This document shows positions 7,296 to 14,721 of a DNA stretch of 21,300 bases, piece after piece (within the stretch, counting starts at the first letter, position 1; the number at the start of each line of letters is the position of its first letter). The position numbers and the translations under genes were made by a program. Location: contig MHKO01000026.1 in assembly GCA_001818435.1 (NCBI GenBank), positions 1-21,300 on the forward strand. The letters run 5' to 3'. The DNA comes from Candidatus Komeilibacteria bacterium RIFCSPLOWO2_02_FULL_48_11 (GTDB lineage Bacteria > Patescibacteriota > Patescibacteriia > UBA2169). The notes beneath the pieces were generated by a model. That model made no database searches. It was not told the DNA's origin and saw nothing but the letters and a program-made list of their open reading frames with translations.

Positions 7296-8771
7296 ATGCC
7301 TAAAAATACTAAAAAATACCTTGAGGCGTTAGGTATACATAACTTACGGCCAGCCTTAATCGCCTATAATCCGTGGTGGCGGACAAAGTCTTTTTCAGTT
7401 CCCGGAGTTCCTGATTTCAAGCGTGACGCGTTCACCCAGGCTATGCGCCATACCGAGGCTAATCACGGGCTGGCTCTTTTGATCAATGGCCCTCGGCGCG
7501 TTGGGAAAACAACCATCATCAATCAAATCATCCGTTGTTTGATTGATGAAAAAAAGATCCCGGTAAATCGCATTCTGTTTTTTTCACTTGATGATCCGAT
7601 TATTCAGCAGCTGCCGCAGAAGGATCAGGGTACTTTATTTGAAGCGTTACTCGCGCAGTGGGCTCAAGTTGCTGGCACGGCTTTGCGTTCATCGCCCAAC
7701 ACGCTTTATTGTTTTTTAGATGAGGTGCAGCGTCTGCCCCGTTGGGAACTGTACATTAAACGGTATGTTGATTTGCGATATCCAATTCGTTTTATTATCT
7801 CCGGCTCGGCCTCCCATACAATTTTTAGAAAATCCTTGGAAAGCTTGCTCGGCCGGTTAGTTGATATTTCTTTGCCACCGTTCACTTTTCGCGAATTTGT
7901 CCGTTACCATTATCCGGAACGCAGTAATTTTTTGACGAAACTTTCAGAAGATGTTTTGGATATTGGAGATGTCTCATCAGTAGTTAAGTTTAATCGGCGT
8001 TTAAGCGAAGCCATAAAACAAACTTCAATTCCGCAGTGGAATCATTACGCTGATGAATATGCGCAGAAAGGCGGTTTTCCCCAATTATGGACAATGGCAA
8101 CCGCGGCCGAACGTTCGGCGTTTATTGACCAGCAGTTCGTGGAGCGCGTTACACTGGAAGATTTGCGCCTGGTGAAAGAAATAAGGCGGCCGGAGATTTT
8201 TCACCAATTTTTACGGTATGCTTTCGCTCGCACCGGACAGGAATATAACCTTGAAGAATTGGCTTCACTGATTCATACAACGCGTGTAACCCTGACTGAG
8301 GCCTTGCCGCTTCTTTTGCAGACAGAGTTAATCCGCAAGGTGGAACGTTTCACTGGCAAACCGGTGCGTCTGCGTTCTACTCATGCCAAGCTCTATGCGG
8401 CCGACCTCGTGCTTATGCAGGGAATAACTAAAATTATTACTTCACTGGAAGGAGAAGAACGAGGAAGAATTGCGGAAACGCTTGCGCATAATGTGATTCG
8501 GTTGTTTCTTGGAGTTTCGGATGTTTCATATTATCGGGAACCAAGCGGCAAGCAGGAAGTGGATTTTGTCGCGCGAGTTGGCAGCCAGATGACACCGATC
8601 GAAATCGTGTATCAAAATCAAATAGACAGCAAACATCGCAATGCCATCCGAACATTTTTGGAGGCGCATGGAAAACGAAACAGTTTCGGTATTCTTGTAA
8701 CAAAAGAGGATTGGAAAATTGAACAGCCAATCCTTGAAATACCTTTGCCGCTTTTTCTTTTAACCGCCTAA
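7296..8771 (+). CDS. AAA-type ATPase with DUF4143-like C-terminal region
   Basis: 491 residues. The P-loop is GPRRVGKT (65-72), Walker B is FLDEVQ (140-145) and a sensor-like IISGSASH (167-174) follows. This is the ATPase family usually annotated AAA_14 plus DUF4143. After a winged-helix-like middle (LEELASLIHTTRVTLTEALPLLLQTELI) the C-terminus has REPSGKQEVDFVA...PIEIVYQ (414-440), which resembles the PD-(D/E)xK fold of these proteins but has Val where the catalytic Lys is expected, so it is probably not a nuclease. Such ATPases are frequent in defence islands and in gene-poor genomes, with roles mostly unproven. It sits between hsdM and hsdS under its own palindrome-covered promoter, so it looks like an insertion into the hsd locus, perhaps an accessory. 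Confidence 0.88.
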   Translation: MPKNTKKYLEALGIHNLRPALIAYNPWWRTKSFSVPGVPDFKRDAFTQAMRHTEANHGLALLINGPRRVGKTTIINQIIRCLIDEKKIPVNRILFFSLDDPIIQQLPQKDQGTLFEALLAQWAQVAGTALRSSPNTLYCFLDEVQRLPRWELYIKRYVDLRYPIRFIISGSASHTIFRKSLESLLGRLVDISLPPFTFREFVRYHYPERSNFLTKLSEDVLDIGDVSSVVKFNRRLSEAIKQTSIPQWNHYADEYAQKGGFPQLWTMATAAERSAFIDQQFVERVTLEDLRLVKEIRRPEIFHQFLRYAFARTGQEYNLEELASLIHTTRVTLTEALPLLLQTELIRKVERFTGKPVRLRSTHAKLYAADLVLMQGITKIITSLEGEERGRIAETLAHNVIRLFLGVSDVSYYREPSGKQEVDFVARVGSQMTPIEIVYQNQIDSKHRNAIRTFLEAHGKRNSFGILVTKEDWKIEQPILEIPLPLFLLTA

Positions 8772-8788
8772 TGCGTTCTGGCAAGAAA

Positions 8789-8839
8789 TACCCCTGGGGT
8801 TATTTTCAAGGGGGGTTGATAATAAAATCAACAGGGGTA
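8789..8839 (+). repeat. nested dyad upstream of the hsdS promoter
   Basis: TACCCCTG (8789-8796) and CAGGGGTA (8832-8839) are perfect inverted repeats, and inside them GTTGAT (8815-8820) pairs with ATCAAC (8827-8832). There is no T run after the stem, so it is a poor terminator. It may be a regulatory site or a remnant of the insertion between hsdM and hsdS. Confidence 0.4.
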
Positions 8840-8847
8840 ATTTATCC

Positions 8848-8876
8848 TTGTCAATTGGGCTATTTCTGTATATTTT
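8848..8876 (+). promoter_or_regulatory. promoter of hsdS
   Basis: TTGTCA (8848-8853), a 17-base spacer and TATTTT (8871-8876). The hsdS start at 8895 would have a leader of about 12 bases. A separate promoter here would allow the specificity subunit to be made independently of hsdRM. Confidence 0.55.
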
Positions 8877-8894
8877 ATTTTCACGGCGGTTATT

Positions 8895-9998
8895 ATGTCT
8901 TGGTCAACAAAAAAATTAGGTGATGTTATTGAATTACACTATGGCAAGGGTATTGCTCGGCATGACCGCAAGTCAAACGGAAAATATCCGATTTATGGTG
9001 CAAACGGAGAACTCGGGCGAACAGATAAATATTTTATCGAGGGTGAAGCGATAATCGTTGGGCGTAAGGGTTCTGCGGGTGAAGTAATTAGAGTGTCTGG
9101 TAAGTTTTGGCCTTCCGATGTTACTTATTATGTTTTTGGTAATAAAAAAATTGACCTAAATTTTCTTTTCTATTTTTTTAGACATACAAATCTCACAAAA
9201 TTTGCTGTGGGAGTAAAACCTGGTATTAATCGAAATCGAGTGTATGAACTCCAAATCCCCCTCCCACCCCTCCCCACCCAAAAGAAAATCGTGGCCAAGT
9301 TGGAAGCATTGCTTGGGAAAATTAAGGAGGCCAAGCGCTTGCGCGCCGAGGCAGAGGAAGCCGCCCAAAATCTCCTTCCGGCGGAATTGCATAAAATTTT
9401 TGAGGAGGGGAAAAAGAAGAGGTGGAAGGAAAGGACGGTAGAGGAAATAACGAATAAAATTCAGTATGGTTATACTGCTTCAGCAAAACAATCAGGAACA
9501 GCGCAACTATTACGGATTACCGACATTCAAAATAACCAGGTTAACTGGAATGAGGTGCCCTATTGCGATTGTGAAGATTTAGAAAAATACAAGCTACATA
9601 ATAGGGATATTGTCTTTGCGAGAACCGGCGCGACAGTGGGTAAAAGTTTCTTGATAAAAAATCCTCCGCCAAATGCGATATTTGCGTCGTATTTAATCCG
9701 GGCTAATATTAATGAACGGAAATGTTTATCCGAATTTTTATACTATTTTTTTCAATCCCCAAACTATTGGAATCAAATTACTGGACATAAGGTGGGCGGT
9801 GCTCAACCGAATGTAAATGGAACAAAATTAAAAAAACTCACTTTGCCCCTCCCTCCCCTCCCCGAACAAAAAAAGATAGTCGCCCGGCTGAATGCGCTTT
9901 CCGAGAAGGTTCGGCGGCTAAAAGAACATCAAAAATCCACCCGTGATGATTTGGCGGCTTTGGAACAGGCCGTATTGCACAAGGCGTTTGGCGGGTAG
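8895..9998 (+). CDS. hsdS: type I restriction-modification, S (specificity) subunit
   Basis: 367 residues. It recognises the split DNA target and holds the methylase subunits. It has the usual two-fold build: TRD1 (about 1-115), central conserved region IPLPPLPTQKKIVAKLEAL followed by a long charged helix (to about 170), TRD2 (about 180-310), and a second copy LPLPPLPEQKKIVARLNAL followed by a coiled coil. The two conserved segments are recognisable as a DNA repeat near 9255-9300 and 9843-9895. Such repeats can recombine to swap half-subunits, though no silent hsdS is seen here. It ends 27 bases before the DUF3800 gene. The target sequence cannot be predicted by eye. Confidence 0.95.
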   Translation: MSWSTKKLGDVIELHYGKGIARHDRKSNGKYPIYGANGELGRTDKYFIEGEAIIVGRKGSAGEVIRVSGKFWPSDVTYYVFGNKKIDLNFLFYFFRHTNLTKFAVGVKPGINRNRVYELQIPLPPLPTQKKIVAKLEALLGKIKEAKRLRAEAEEAAQNLLPAELHKIFEEGKKKRWKERTVEEITNKIQYGYTASAKQSGTAQLLRITDIQNNQVNWNEVPYCDCEDLEKYKLHNRDIVFARTGATVGKSFLIKNPPPNAIFASYLIRANINERKCLSEFLYYFFQSPNYWNQITGHKVGGAQPNVNGTKLKKLTLPLPPLPEQKKIVARLNALSEKVRRLKEHQKSTRDDLAALEQAVLHKAFGG

Positions 9999-10025
9999 GA
10001 AAAAGTCTCTAAAAAATAAAAAAAT

Positions 10026-10643
10026 ATGCTCGTTTTTATTGATGAATCAGGCGACATGGGGAGAAAAATCGACCAAGGATCAAGCCGGTATTTTGTGGTT
10101 ACCCTGGTGCTTTTTGAAGACAATGAAGAAGCCATTGCCTGCGACCAGCGCATTGGTTTGTTGCGGAAGGAATTAAGATTATCCGAGAGCTATGAATTTA
10201 AGTTTCAAAAAATGAGACGGGATTTACGCGAGGCTTTTTTAAAAGCAGTTTTACCATACTCTTTTTTCTATTTCGGTGTTGTTATAAACAAAGATCCTAA
10301 AAAATTATATGGCGAGGGATTTATAGTCAAGGAGTCTTTTTATAAGTACGCCTGTAGTTTAGTTTTTGAAAATGCCAAGCCGCACCTCAAAGATGCCACA
10401 GTCATAATTGACGGCAGCGGGTCGCGTGAATTCAAACGCCAACTGCAGTATTATTTGAAAAAGAAAACAGATGGCGTGATTAGAAAGGTTAAAATTCAAT
10501 CATCTCATTCTAATAACTTGATCCAGCTGGCGGACTTAGTGGCCGGCTCTATTCATCGCAGTTTCGGCAAAAAAGGCGATAAAAATTCCTATCGCCCGAT
10601 TATCAAATCTCGCGAAATGAAAGTTCAAGTTTGGCCGTATTAA
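10026..10643 (+). CDS. DUF3800 protein, RNase H-like fold
   Basis: 205 residues. It begins with the family signature LVFIDESGD (Asp6, Glu7) and continues with YFVVTLVLFE, ATVIIDGSGSREFKR in the middle and SHSNNLIQLADLVAGSIHR near the C-terminus. Asp6, the Asp of IIDGSG and the Asp of QLADLVAG are the acidic residues expected in this RNase H-like family. DUF3800 proteins often sit in defence loci and are presumed metal-dependent nucleases, but the substrate is not established. It follows hsdS by 27 bases in the same direction without a visible promoter, so it is probably co-transcribed and may be an accessory of the restriction locus. A minus-strand RNA terminator abuts its stop codon. Confidence 0.88.
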   Translation: MLVFIDESGDMGRKIDQGSSRYFVVTLVLFEDNEEAIACDQRIGLLRKELRLSESYEFKFQKMRRDLREAFLKAVLPYSFFYFGVVINKDPKKLYGEGFIVKESFYKYACSLVFENAKPHLKDATVIIDGSGSREFKRQLQYYLKKKTDGVIRKVKIQSSHSNNLIQLADLVAGSIHRSFGKKGDKNSYRPIIKSREMKVQVWPY

Positions 10644-10714
10644 AAAACCACCACCCCTATCCCTTGCGGGAACGCGCGCATTGGTTTGCGACAGTTCGGG
10701 ATGGTGGCAATTCC
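10642..10714 (-). ncRNA. candidate small structured RNA
   Basis: On the minus strand a predicted transcript of about 72 nt begins after a good promoter. A 10-bp outer stem joins 10707-10698 to 10657-10648 and is fully paired only on the minus strand, where 10701/10654 becomes a G-U pair. Six T residues follow (10647-10642), giving an intrinsic terminator. Two inner hairpins complete a three-way junction: CGCA-aaccaa-TGCG, and CCC-GCAA-GGG with a GNRA loop (10670-10661). It matches no RNA family I know; the segment CCATCCCGAAC recalls 5S rRNA, but the length and remaining sequence do not fit. It may be a trans-acting RNA or simply a structured terminator. Confidence 0.5.
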
Positions 10715-10720
10715 ATTGCT

Positions 10721-10748
10721 ATAATATCAAATAAGGGGATTTTGTCAA
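10721..10748 (-). promoter_or_regulatory. promoter of the minus-strand small RNA
   Basis: On the minus strand TTGACA (10748-10743), a 16-base spacer and TATTAT (10726-10721). No minus-strand ORF follows; the only product would be the structured RNA ending at 10642. On the plus strand the same site contains TG-C-TATAAT (10717-10725), an alternative extended -10. Confidence 0.55.
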
Positions 10749-10877
10749 TGTTTTGCTTATCCACAGGTATCTGGCCGCCAAATCCAAACCGCCAAGCCCT
10801 CGCCGCCGGCGACGGTGATTTTTACTGTTTGATTAAGCATTTGTTTGAGAAATAAAAGGCGGTATTAAAATATAATC

Positions 10878-11447
10878 ATGCAAAGAAAAATTAAATTATA
10901 CAATACAGATGTTGTGTACACGATCCGCTCCAGCCGGCGCGCCAAAAAAGTGCGTTTGACTATGTACTGCGATGCCGGGTTGGTGGTCACTTTGCCCTTG
11001 GCCATGCCTTTGCGCAATGCCGAGCAATTTATCCGCCAAAAAGCGCAGTGGATTATCAAGACTCTGGATTTTTTCCGCCAGCAAACCGTTATTTTGCCGC
11101 CGCGCGAGCGCGGCATGACCGAGTATGAGGCGCGAGAGCAGGCGCGCGTGTTTATTCGAGGCCGGGTTGAGCGTTTTAATAAGATTTTAAAGTTTTCGTA
11201 TAACCGCATTTTTATCAAAGCGCACAGGCGAAAGTGGGGGAGCTGTTCGCATCGGAAAAATCTGAATTTTAATTATCGCATTCTATTTTTGCCGCAGGAG
11301 TTGGCCGATTATATTGTGGCGCATGAGTTATGCCATTTGAAAGAATTGAACCATTCCAAGAAATTCTGGGGTTTAATGGAAAAGATATTGCCTGATTGGC
11401 GAGAGAGGCGGAAGCAATTAAGAAAATACGCGTTTGGGGTGGATTAA
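10878..11447 (+). CDS. YgjP/SprT-like (DUF45) zinc metallopeptidase
   Basis: 189 residues. The N-terminal half carries the YgjP pattern (YTIRSSRRAKKVRLTMYCDAGLVVTLP). The C-terminal half has WGSC (120-123), the zinc-binding HELCH (149-153) and a third ligand, His159, in LNHSKKFW. This is the M48-related YgjP/DUF45 family, soluble with no membrane segment. Its substrate is unknown; related SprT domains act on protein-DNA crosslinks, but that is not shown for this family. A TATAAT at 10871-10876 is too close to the ATG; TTGTTT (10841)-16-TATTAA (10863) would instead give a nearly leaderless mRNA. It does not belong obviously to the restriction locus or to the S1 gene after it. Confidence 0.9.
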   Translation: MQRKIKLYNTDVVYTIRSSRRAKKVRLTMYCDAGLVVTLPLAMPLRNAEQFIRQKAQWIIKTLDFFRQQTVILPPRERGMTEYEAREQARVFIRGRVERFNKILKFSYNRIFIKAHRRKWGSCSHRKNLNFNYRILFLPQELADYIVAHELCHLKELNHSKKFWGLMEKILPDWRERRKQLRKYAFGVD

Positions 11448-11455
11448 TTCGCCCC

Positions 11456-11484
11456 TTGCCAAAAAACAGGGTTTGGTTTATACT
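11456..11484 (+). promoter_or_regulatory. promoter of the S1 protein gene
   Basis: TTGCCA (11456-11461), a 17-base spacer and TATACT (11479-11484). The start codon at 11523 leaves a leader of about 32 bases. Confidence 0.7.
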
Positions 11485-11522
11485 AGTCTCTGTTTTCCCA
11501 AATTTATCATTAATTTTAAAAA

Positions 11523-12761
11523 ATGACTACTGATATTAAGGAGCTGGCGGTTGCGGGCGTTAAATCTCTTAAAAAAGGGCCTCAGGCCATAATGCCCCTG
11601 GCCCACGGTTCCAGCGAGATGGCCGATTTATTAAGCCGCAACGAGAGCGCGTTTTTGCCCCGGGTGGGGGATCTGGTATCCGGAAAAGTCCTCTCCATTT
11701 CCAAGAATGGGGTGGTTTTGGATATAGACGGCCGCTTGACCGGCTTAGTGCGGGGCAAGGAATTGGACGATGAATCAGGCGAATATTCCAAGCTGGCGAT
11801 TGGCGACGGGGGCGAGGCGACTATCTTGGAACTGGAAAACGAGCAAGGCATGCTGGAGCTTTCTTTCCGCCAGGCCGGGCACCGCAAAGCCTGGGATTAT
11901 CTGCAAAAACTTTTTGAAAGCGGAGAAACGGTTGACGCCAAGATTATTGACGCCAACAAAGGCGGCTTAATGGTTAAAGTCGGCAACGTGGAAGGCTTTT
12001 TGCCGGTGTCCCAGCTGACCACCGAGCATTATCCGCGCGTGGAAGGCGGGGACCGCAACCGGATTCTGGAGCGGCTCAAAACTTACGTCAACCAGACTTT
12101 TAAAACCAAAGTCATTACCGTCAAAGAGCAGGAAGAAAAATTGATTGTTTCCGAAAAGCAGGCCTGGGAAAAAGAGCAGAATGAACTGCTCTCCCGCTAT
12201 AGCCTGGGGAGCATTGTTGAAGGCGTGGTAACCGGGGTGGTGGATTTTGGCGCTTTTGTGGAATTCGGCGACGGACTTGAAGGCCTGGTGCATATTTCCG
12301 AACTGGCCTGGCAGAGAATTGACAATCCGCAGGACATCATTAAAGTCGGCGACAGAATCAAGGCCAAGATTATATCCATTGACGATGGCCGGGTTTCGCT
12401 TTCAATCAAACAGCTGGCGCCCGACCCTTGGCGCGACGTGTCTGCCAAGTACAAGGTGGGGCAGGTTGTTCTTGGCAAGATTTTAAAGATGTCTCCATAC
12501 GGCGCTTTTGTGGAGCTGGACAGCGACATTCACGGCTTGGCGCATATTTCGGAACTGACGCGCAAATCCATCCAGCATCCGTCCGAAGTTTTGAAAGTCG
12601 GGGAAACCCGGAATTTCAAAATTATTTCCCTGGAGCCGGGCGCCCATCGCCTGGGCTTGGGATTGGTGGACGAGGACAGCCCGGCCGAGCCGGCCGCTTT
12701 AGTTGAGAATCCGGCTCAGCCCGAAAGCGAAGTTAAAACCGAGAGCCTAGAGAGCGTCTAG
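11523..12761 (+). CDS. rpsA: S1-domain RNA-binding protein, ribosomal protein S1-like
   Basis: 412 residues with four S1 (OB-fold) repeats. Repeat 1 (about 45-115) begins at VGDLVSGKVLSISKNGVVLDI. Repeat 2 (about 130-210) contains VDAKIIDANKGGLMVKVGNVEGFLPVSQL. Repeat 3 (about 230-300) has GSIVEGVVTGVVDFGAFVEF...GLVHISELAW. Repeat 4 (about 315-385) has GQVVLGKILKMSPYGAFVEL...GLAHISEL. An acidic, Pro/Ala-rich tail follows. S1 proteins help bind mRNA to the 30S subunit; this is shorter than the six-repeat E. coli form, as is usual in Patescibacteria and Gram-positives. It has its own promoter and a terminator overlapping its stop codon. The symbol is given by similarity in architecture. Confidence 0.9.
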   Translation: MTTDIKELAVAGVKSLKKGPQAIMPLAHGSSEMADLLSRNESAFLPRVGDLVSGKVLSISKNGVVLDIDGRLTGLVRGKELDDESGEYSKLAIGDGGEATILELENEQGMLELSFRQAGHRKAWDYLQKLFESGETVDAKIIDANKGGLMVKVGNVEGFLPVSQLTTEHYPRVEGGDRNRILERLKTYVNQTFKTKVITVKEQEEKLIVSEKQAWEKEQNELLSRYSLGSIVEGVVTGVVDFGAFVEFGDGLEGLVHISELAWQRIDNPQDIIKVGDRIKAKIISIDDGRVSLSIKQLAPDPWRDVSAKYKVGQVVLGKILKMSPYGAFVELDSDIHGLAHISELTRKSIQHPSEVLKVGETRNFKIISLEPGAHRLGLGLVDEDSPAEPAALVENPAQPESEVKTESLESV

Positions 12762-12778
12762 TTAGTGGACGCTCTTTT
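12751..12778 (+). terminator. intrinsic terminator of rpsA
   Basis: AGAGCGTC (12751-12758) pairs perfectly with GACGCTCT (12768-12775) and runs into four T residues. The first arm is in the last codons of rpsA, so the stop codon lies in the loop. Confidence 0.75.
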
Positions 12779-12785
12779 GCGGAGT

Positions 12786-12794
12786 TGATATACT
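12786..12794 (+). promoter_or_regulatory. extended -10 promoter of ftsH
   Basis: TG-A-TATACT (12786-12794) is a fair extended -10; no good -35 is seen. The ftsH start at 12822 would have a leader of about 20 bases. Confidence 0.5.
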
Positions 12795-12821
12795 AGAGGT
12801 TATTAAAACAGCTGATTCATT

Positions 12822-14648
12822 ATGCGGAAACTGCTTAGAAATTTTACTCTTTTTTTAGTGGTTTTTTTGATTCTGGCCGGATTTTTAAGCCTGATCAATA
12901 ATCCTTGGCAAAAACAAGCCGAGCTGTCTTTTAATAATCTGGTCACAGCCATTCAGAATAACGAGATAAAAAAAATCGGCATTGAGGGCAATAAACTGGA
13001 GGCCACTTTTCAAGATAACACCCAAAAGTTCGCTCACAAAGAAAACGGCGAATCGCTGGCCAATTTGCTGAAAATTTACGGCCTGGCTGAAGATAAATTG
13101 CGCGCCATTGCCATTGAGAATCAAGAGCCTTCGGGCTGGTCAGCCTGGCTGTCGTCGCTCGGGCCATTTTTATTGCCGCTGATTTTATTTATCTTATTCC
13201 TCTGGATTATGATGCGCCAGCTGGCCGGGGCCAACAGCCGGGCCATGATGTTCGGCCAGTCCGCGGCCCGGGAAGAGAATCCCACCAAGCCGGCCAATGG
13301 CAAAAAAACAACGTTTAAGGACGTGGCCGGCAGTGTTGAAGCCAAGCAGGAGCTGGAAGAAGTGGTTGAGTTTTTGAAAGAGCCGCAGAAGTTTTTAAAA
13401 TTAGGCGCCCGCATTCCCAAGGGCGTGCTGTTAATCGGCCCACCCGGCACCGGCAAAACGCTTTTAGCCAAGGCCGTATCCGGCGAGGCCGGGGTGCCGT
13501 TTTTTCACATGTCCGGTTCCGAGTTCGTGGAAATGTTCGTTGGCGTGGGCGCCTCGCGGGTGCGGGACCTTTTTAGGCGCGCCAAAAAAAGCGCGCCAGC
13601 CATTGTTTTTATTGATGAGCTGGATGCGGTCGGCCGCCAGCGGGGCGCGGGCTTGGGCGGCTCGCACGACGAGCGCGAGCAGACCTTAAACCAGATTTTG
13701 GTGGAAATGGATGGTTTTGAAACTGACACCAACATCATCATCATGGCCGCCACCAACCGGCCGGACGTGCTGGATCCGGCGCTGTTGCGGCCCGGACGGT
13801 TTGACCGGCGCGTAACCATTGATTTGCCGGACATCCGCGAGCGCGAAGCCATTCTTTTGCTCCACGCCAGCAATAAGCCGCTTTCCGGGGTTGATGTCCA
13901 CAAAGTGGCGGCCCGGACCCCGGGTTTTTCCGGTGCGGATTTATTTAACCTTCTTAATGAAGCGGCCATTCTGGCGGCCCGGCACAATCAAACCAGCATC
14001 AGCGAAAACGACGTTTTGATAAGCATTGAAAAAGTGATGCTTGGCCCGGAGCGCAAATCATTCATCTTGTCTGACCAGGAAAAGCGGGTGACTGCTTATC
14101 ACGAAGCCGGGCACGCGGTTGTTTCCCATTTGATTCCCGAGGCTGACCCGATCCATAAAATTTCCATTATCGCCCGCGGCCACGCCGCCGGCTACACCAT
14201 CAAACTGCCGACCGAGGACAAGCGCTTGCATAACAAGGCGGAATTTTTGGCTGATTTAGCCGTGCTCCTGGCCGGCCAGGCGATTGAAAAGCAGGTGTTC
14301 AAAGATATTACCACTGGAGCTTCTTCTGATTTGCGCAAGGCCACGACCTTGGCCCGTCAGCTGGTGACCGAATTCGGCATGAGCGACAAATTAGGGCCCC
14401 GGACTTTTGGCGCCAAAGAAGAGCTGATTTTTCTGGGCCGGGAAATTTCCGAACATCGCGACTATGGCGAAAAAATCGCCCAGGCCATTGACGAAGAAAT
14501 TTCGGCTTTTCTGCAAGATGCCCACAAGCGCGCTCAAAGCCTTATCCGCGACAACATGGCTAAAATAGAAAAAGTGGTTCACGTTTTACTGGCCCAGGAA
14601 ACCATTGAGTCTGATGAGTTCAAAAAGCTGATGGCTGAGGCGTCTTGA
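12822..14648 (+). CDS. ftsH: ATP-dependent zinc metalloprotease FtsH
   Basis: 608 residues, the family's normal length. It is a membrane-anchored AAA protease that degrades damaged membrane proteins and regulators. Transmembrane helix 1 is at about 8-26, a periplasmic/exterior domain at 30-105 and helix 2 at about 113-131. The AAA module has Walker A GPPGTGKT (206-213), the pore-loop region MFVGVGASRVRDLF, Walker B FIDELD (263-268) and the second region of homology ATNRPDVLDPALLRPGRFDRR. The protease domain has HEAGH (427-431) and the third zinc ligand Asp503 (TTGASSDLRKAT). Every catalytic residue is present. It is transcribed alone, between the rpsA terminator and a promoter for the next gene. 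Confidence 0.98.
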   Translation: MRKLLRNFTLFLVVFLILAGFLSLINNPWQKQAELSFNNLVTAIQNNEIKKIGIEGNKLEATFQDNTQKFAHKENGESLANLLKIYGLAEDKLRAIAIENQEPSGWSAWLSSLGPFLLPLILFILFLWIMMRQLAGANSRAMMFGQSAAREENPTKPANGKKTTFKDVAGSVEAKQELEEVVEFLKEPQKFLKLGARIPKGVLLIGPPGTGKTLLAKAVSGEAGVPFFHMSGSEFVEMFVGVGASRVRDLFRRAKKSAPAIVFIDELDAVGRQRGAGLGGSHDEREQTLNQILVEMDGFETDTNIIIMAATNRPDVLDPALLRPGRFDRRVTIDLPDIREREAILLLHASNKPLSGVDVHKVAARTPGFSGADLFNLLNEAAILAARHNQTSISENDVLISIEKVMLGPERKSFILSDQEKRVTAYHEAGHAVVSHLIPEADPIHKISIIARGHAAGYTIKLPTEDKRLHNKAEFLADLAVLLAGQAIEKQVFKDITTGASSDLRKATTLARQLVTEFGMSDKLGPRTFGAKEELIFLGREISEHRDYGEKIAQAIDEEISAFLQDAHKRAQSLIRDNMAKIEKVVHVLLAQETIESDEFKKLMAEAS

Positions 14649-14650
14649 GC

Positions 14651-14680
14651 TTTACGGTTGGCGGCCTATTTTGGTATAAT
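14651..14680 (+). promoter_or_regulatory. promoter of the polytopic membrane protein gene
   Basis: TATAAT (14675-14680) preceded by TG-G makes an extended -10; TTTACG (14651-14656) at an 18-base spacing is a weak -35. The start codon is at 14722. Confidence 0.6.
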
Positions 14681-14721
14681 AGAACTGCCTCTTTTAAATC
14701 AACTTAAAAAACAAAAATCAC

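Noticed and set aside
10644..10720. 5S rRNA fragment on the minus strand
   Set aside because: CCATCCCGAAC matches a 5S word, but the transcript is about 72 nt, lacks the rest of the 5S secondary structure, and its ends form a terminator.
10749..10855. 35-codon ORF with AGGGG upstream
   Set aside because: Too short, no family resemblance, and it overlaps the minus-strand RNA promoter. I cannot support it as a gene.
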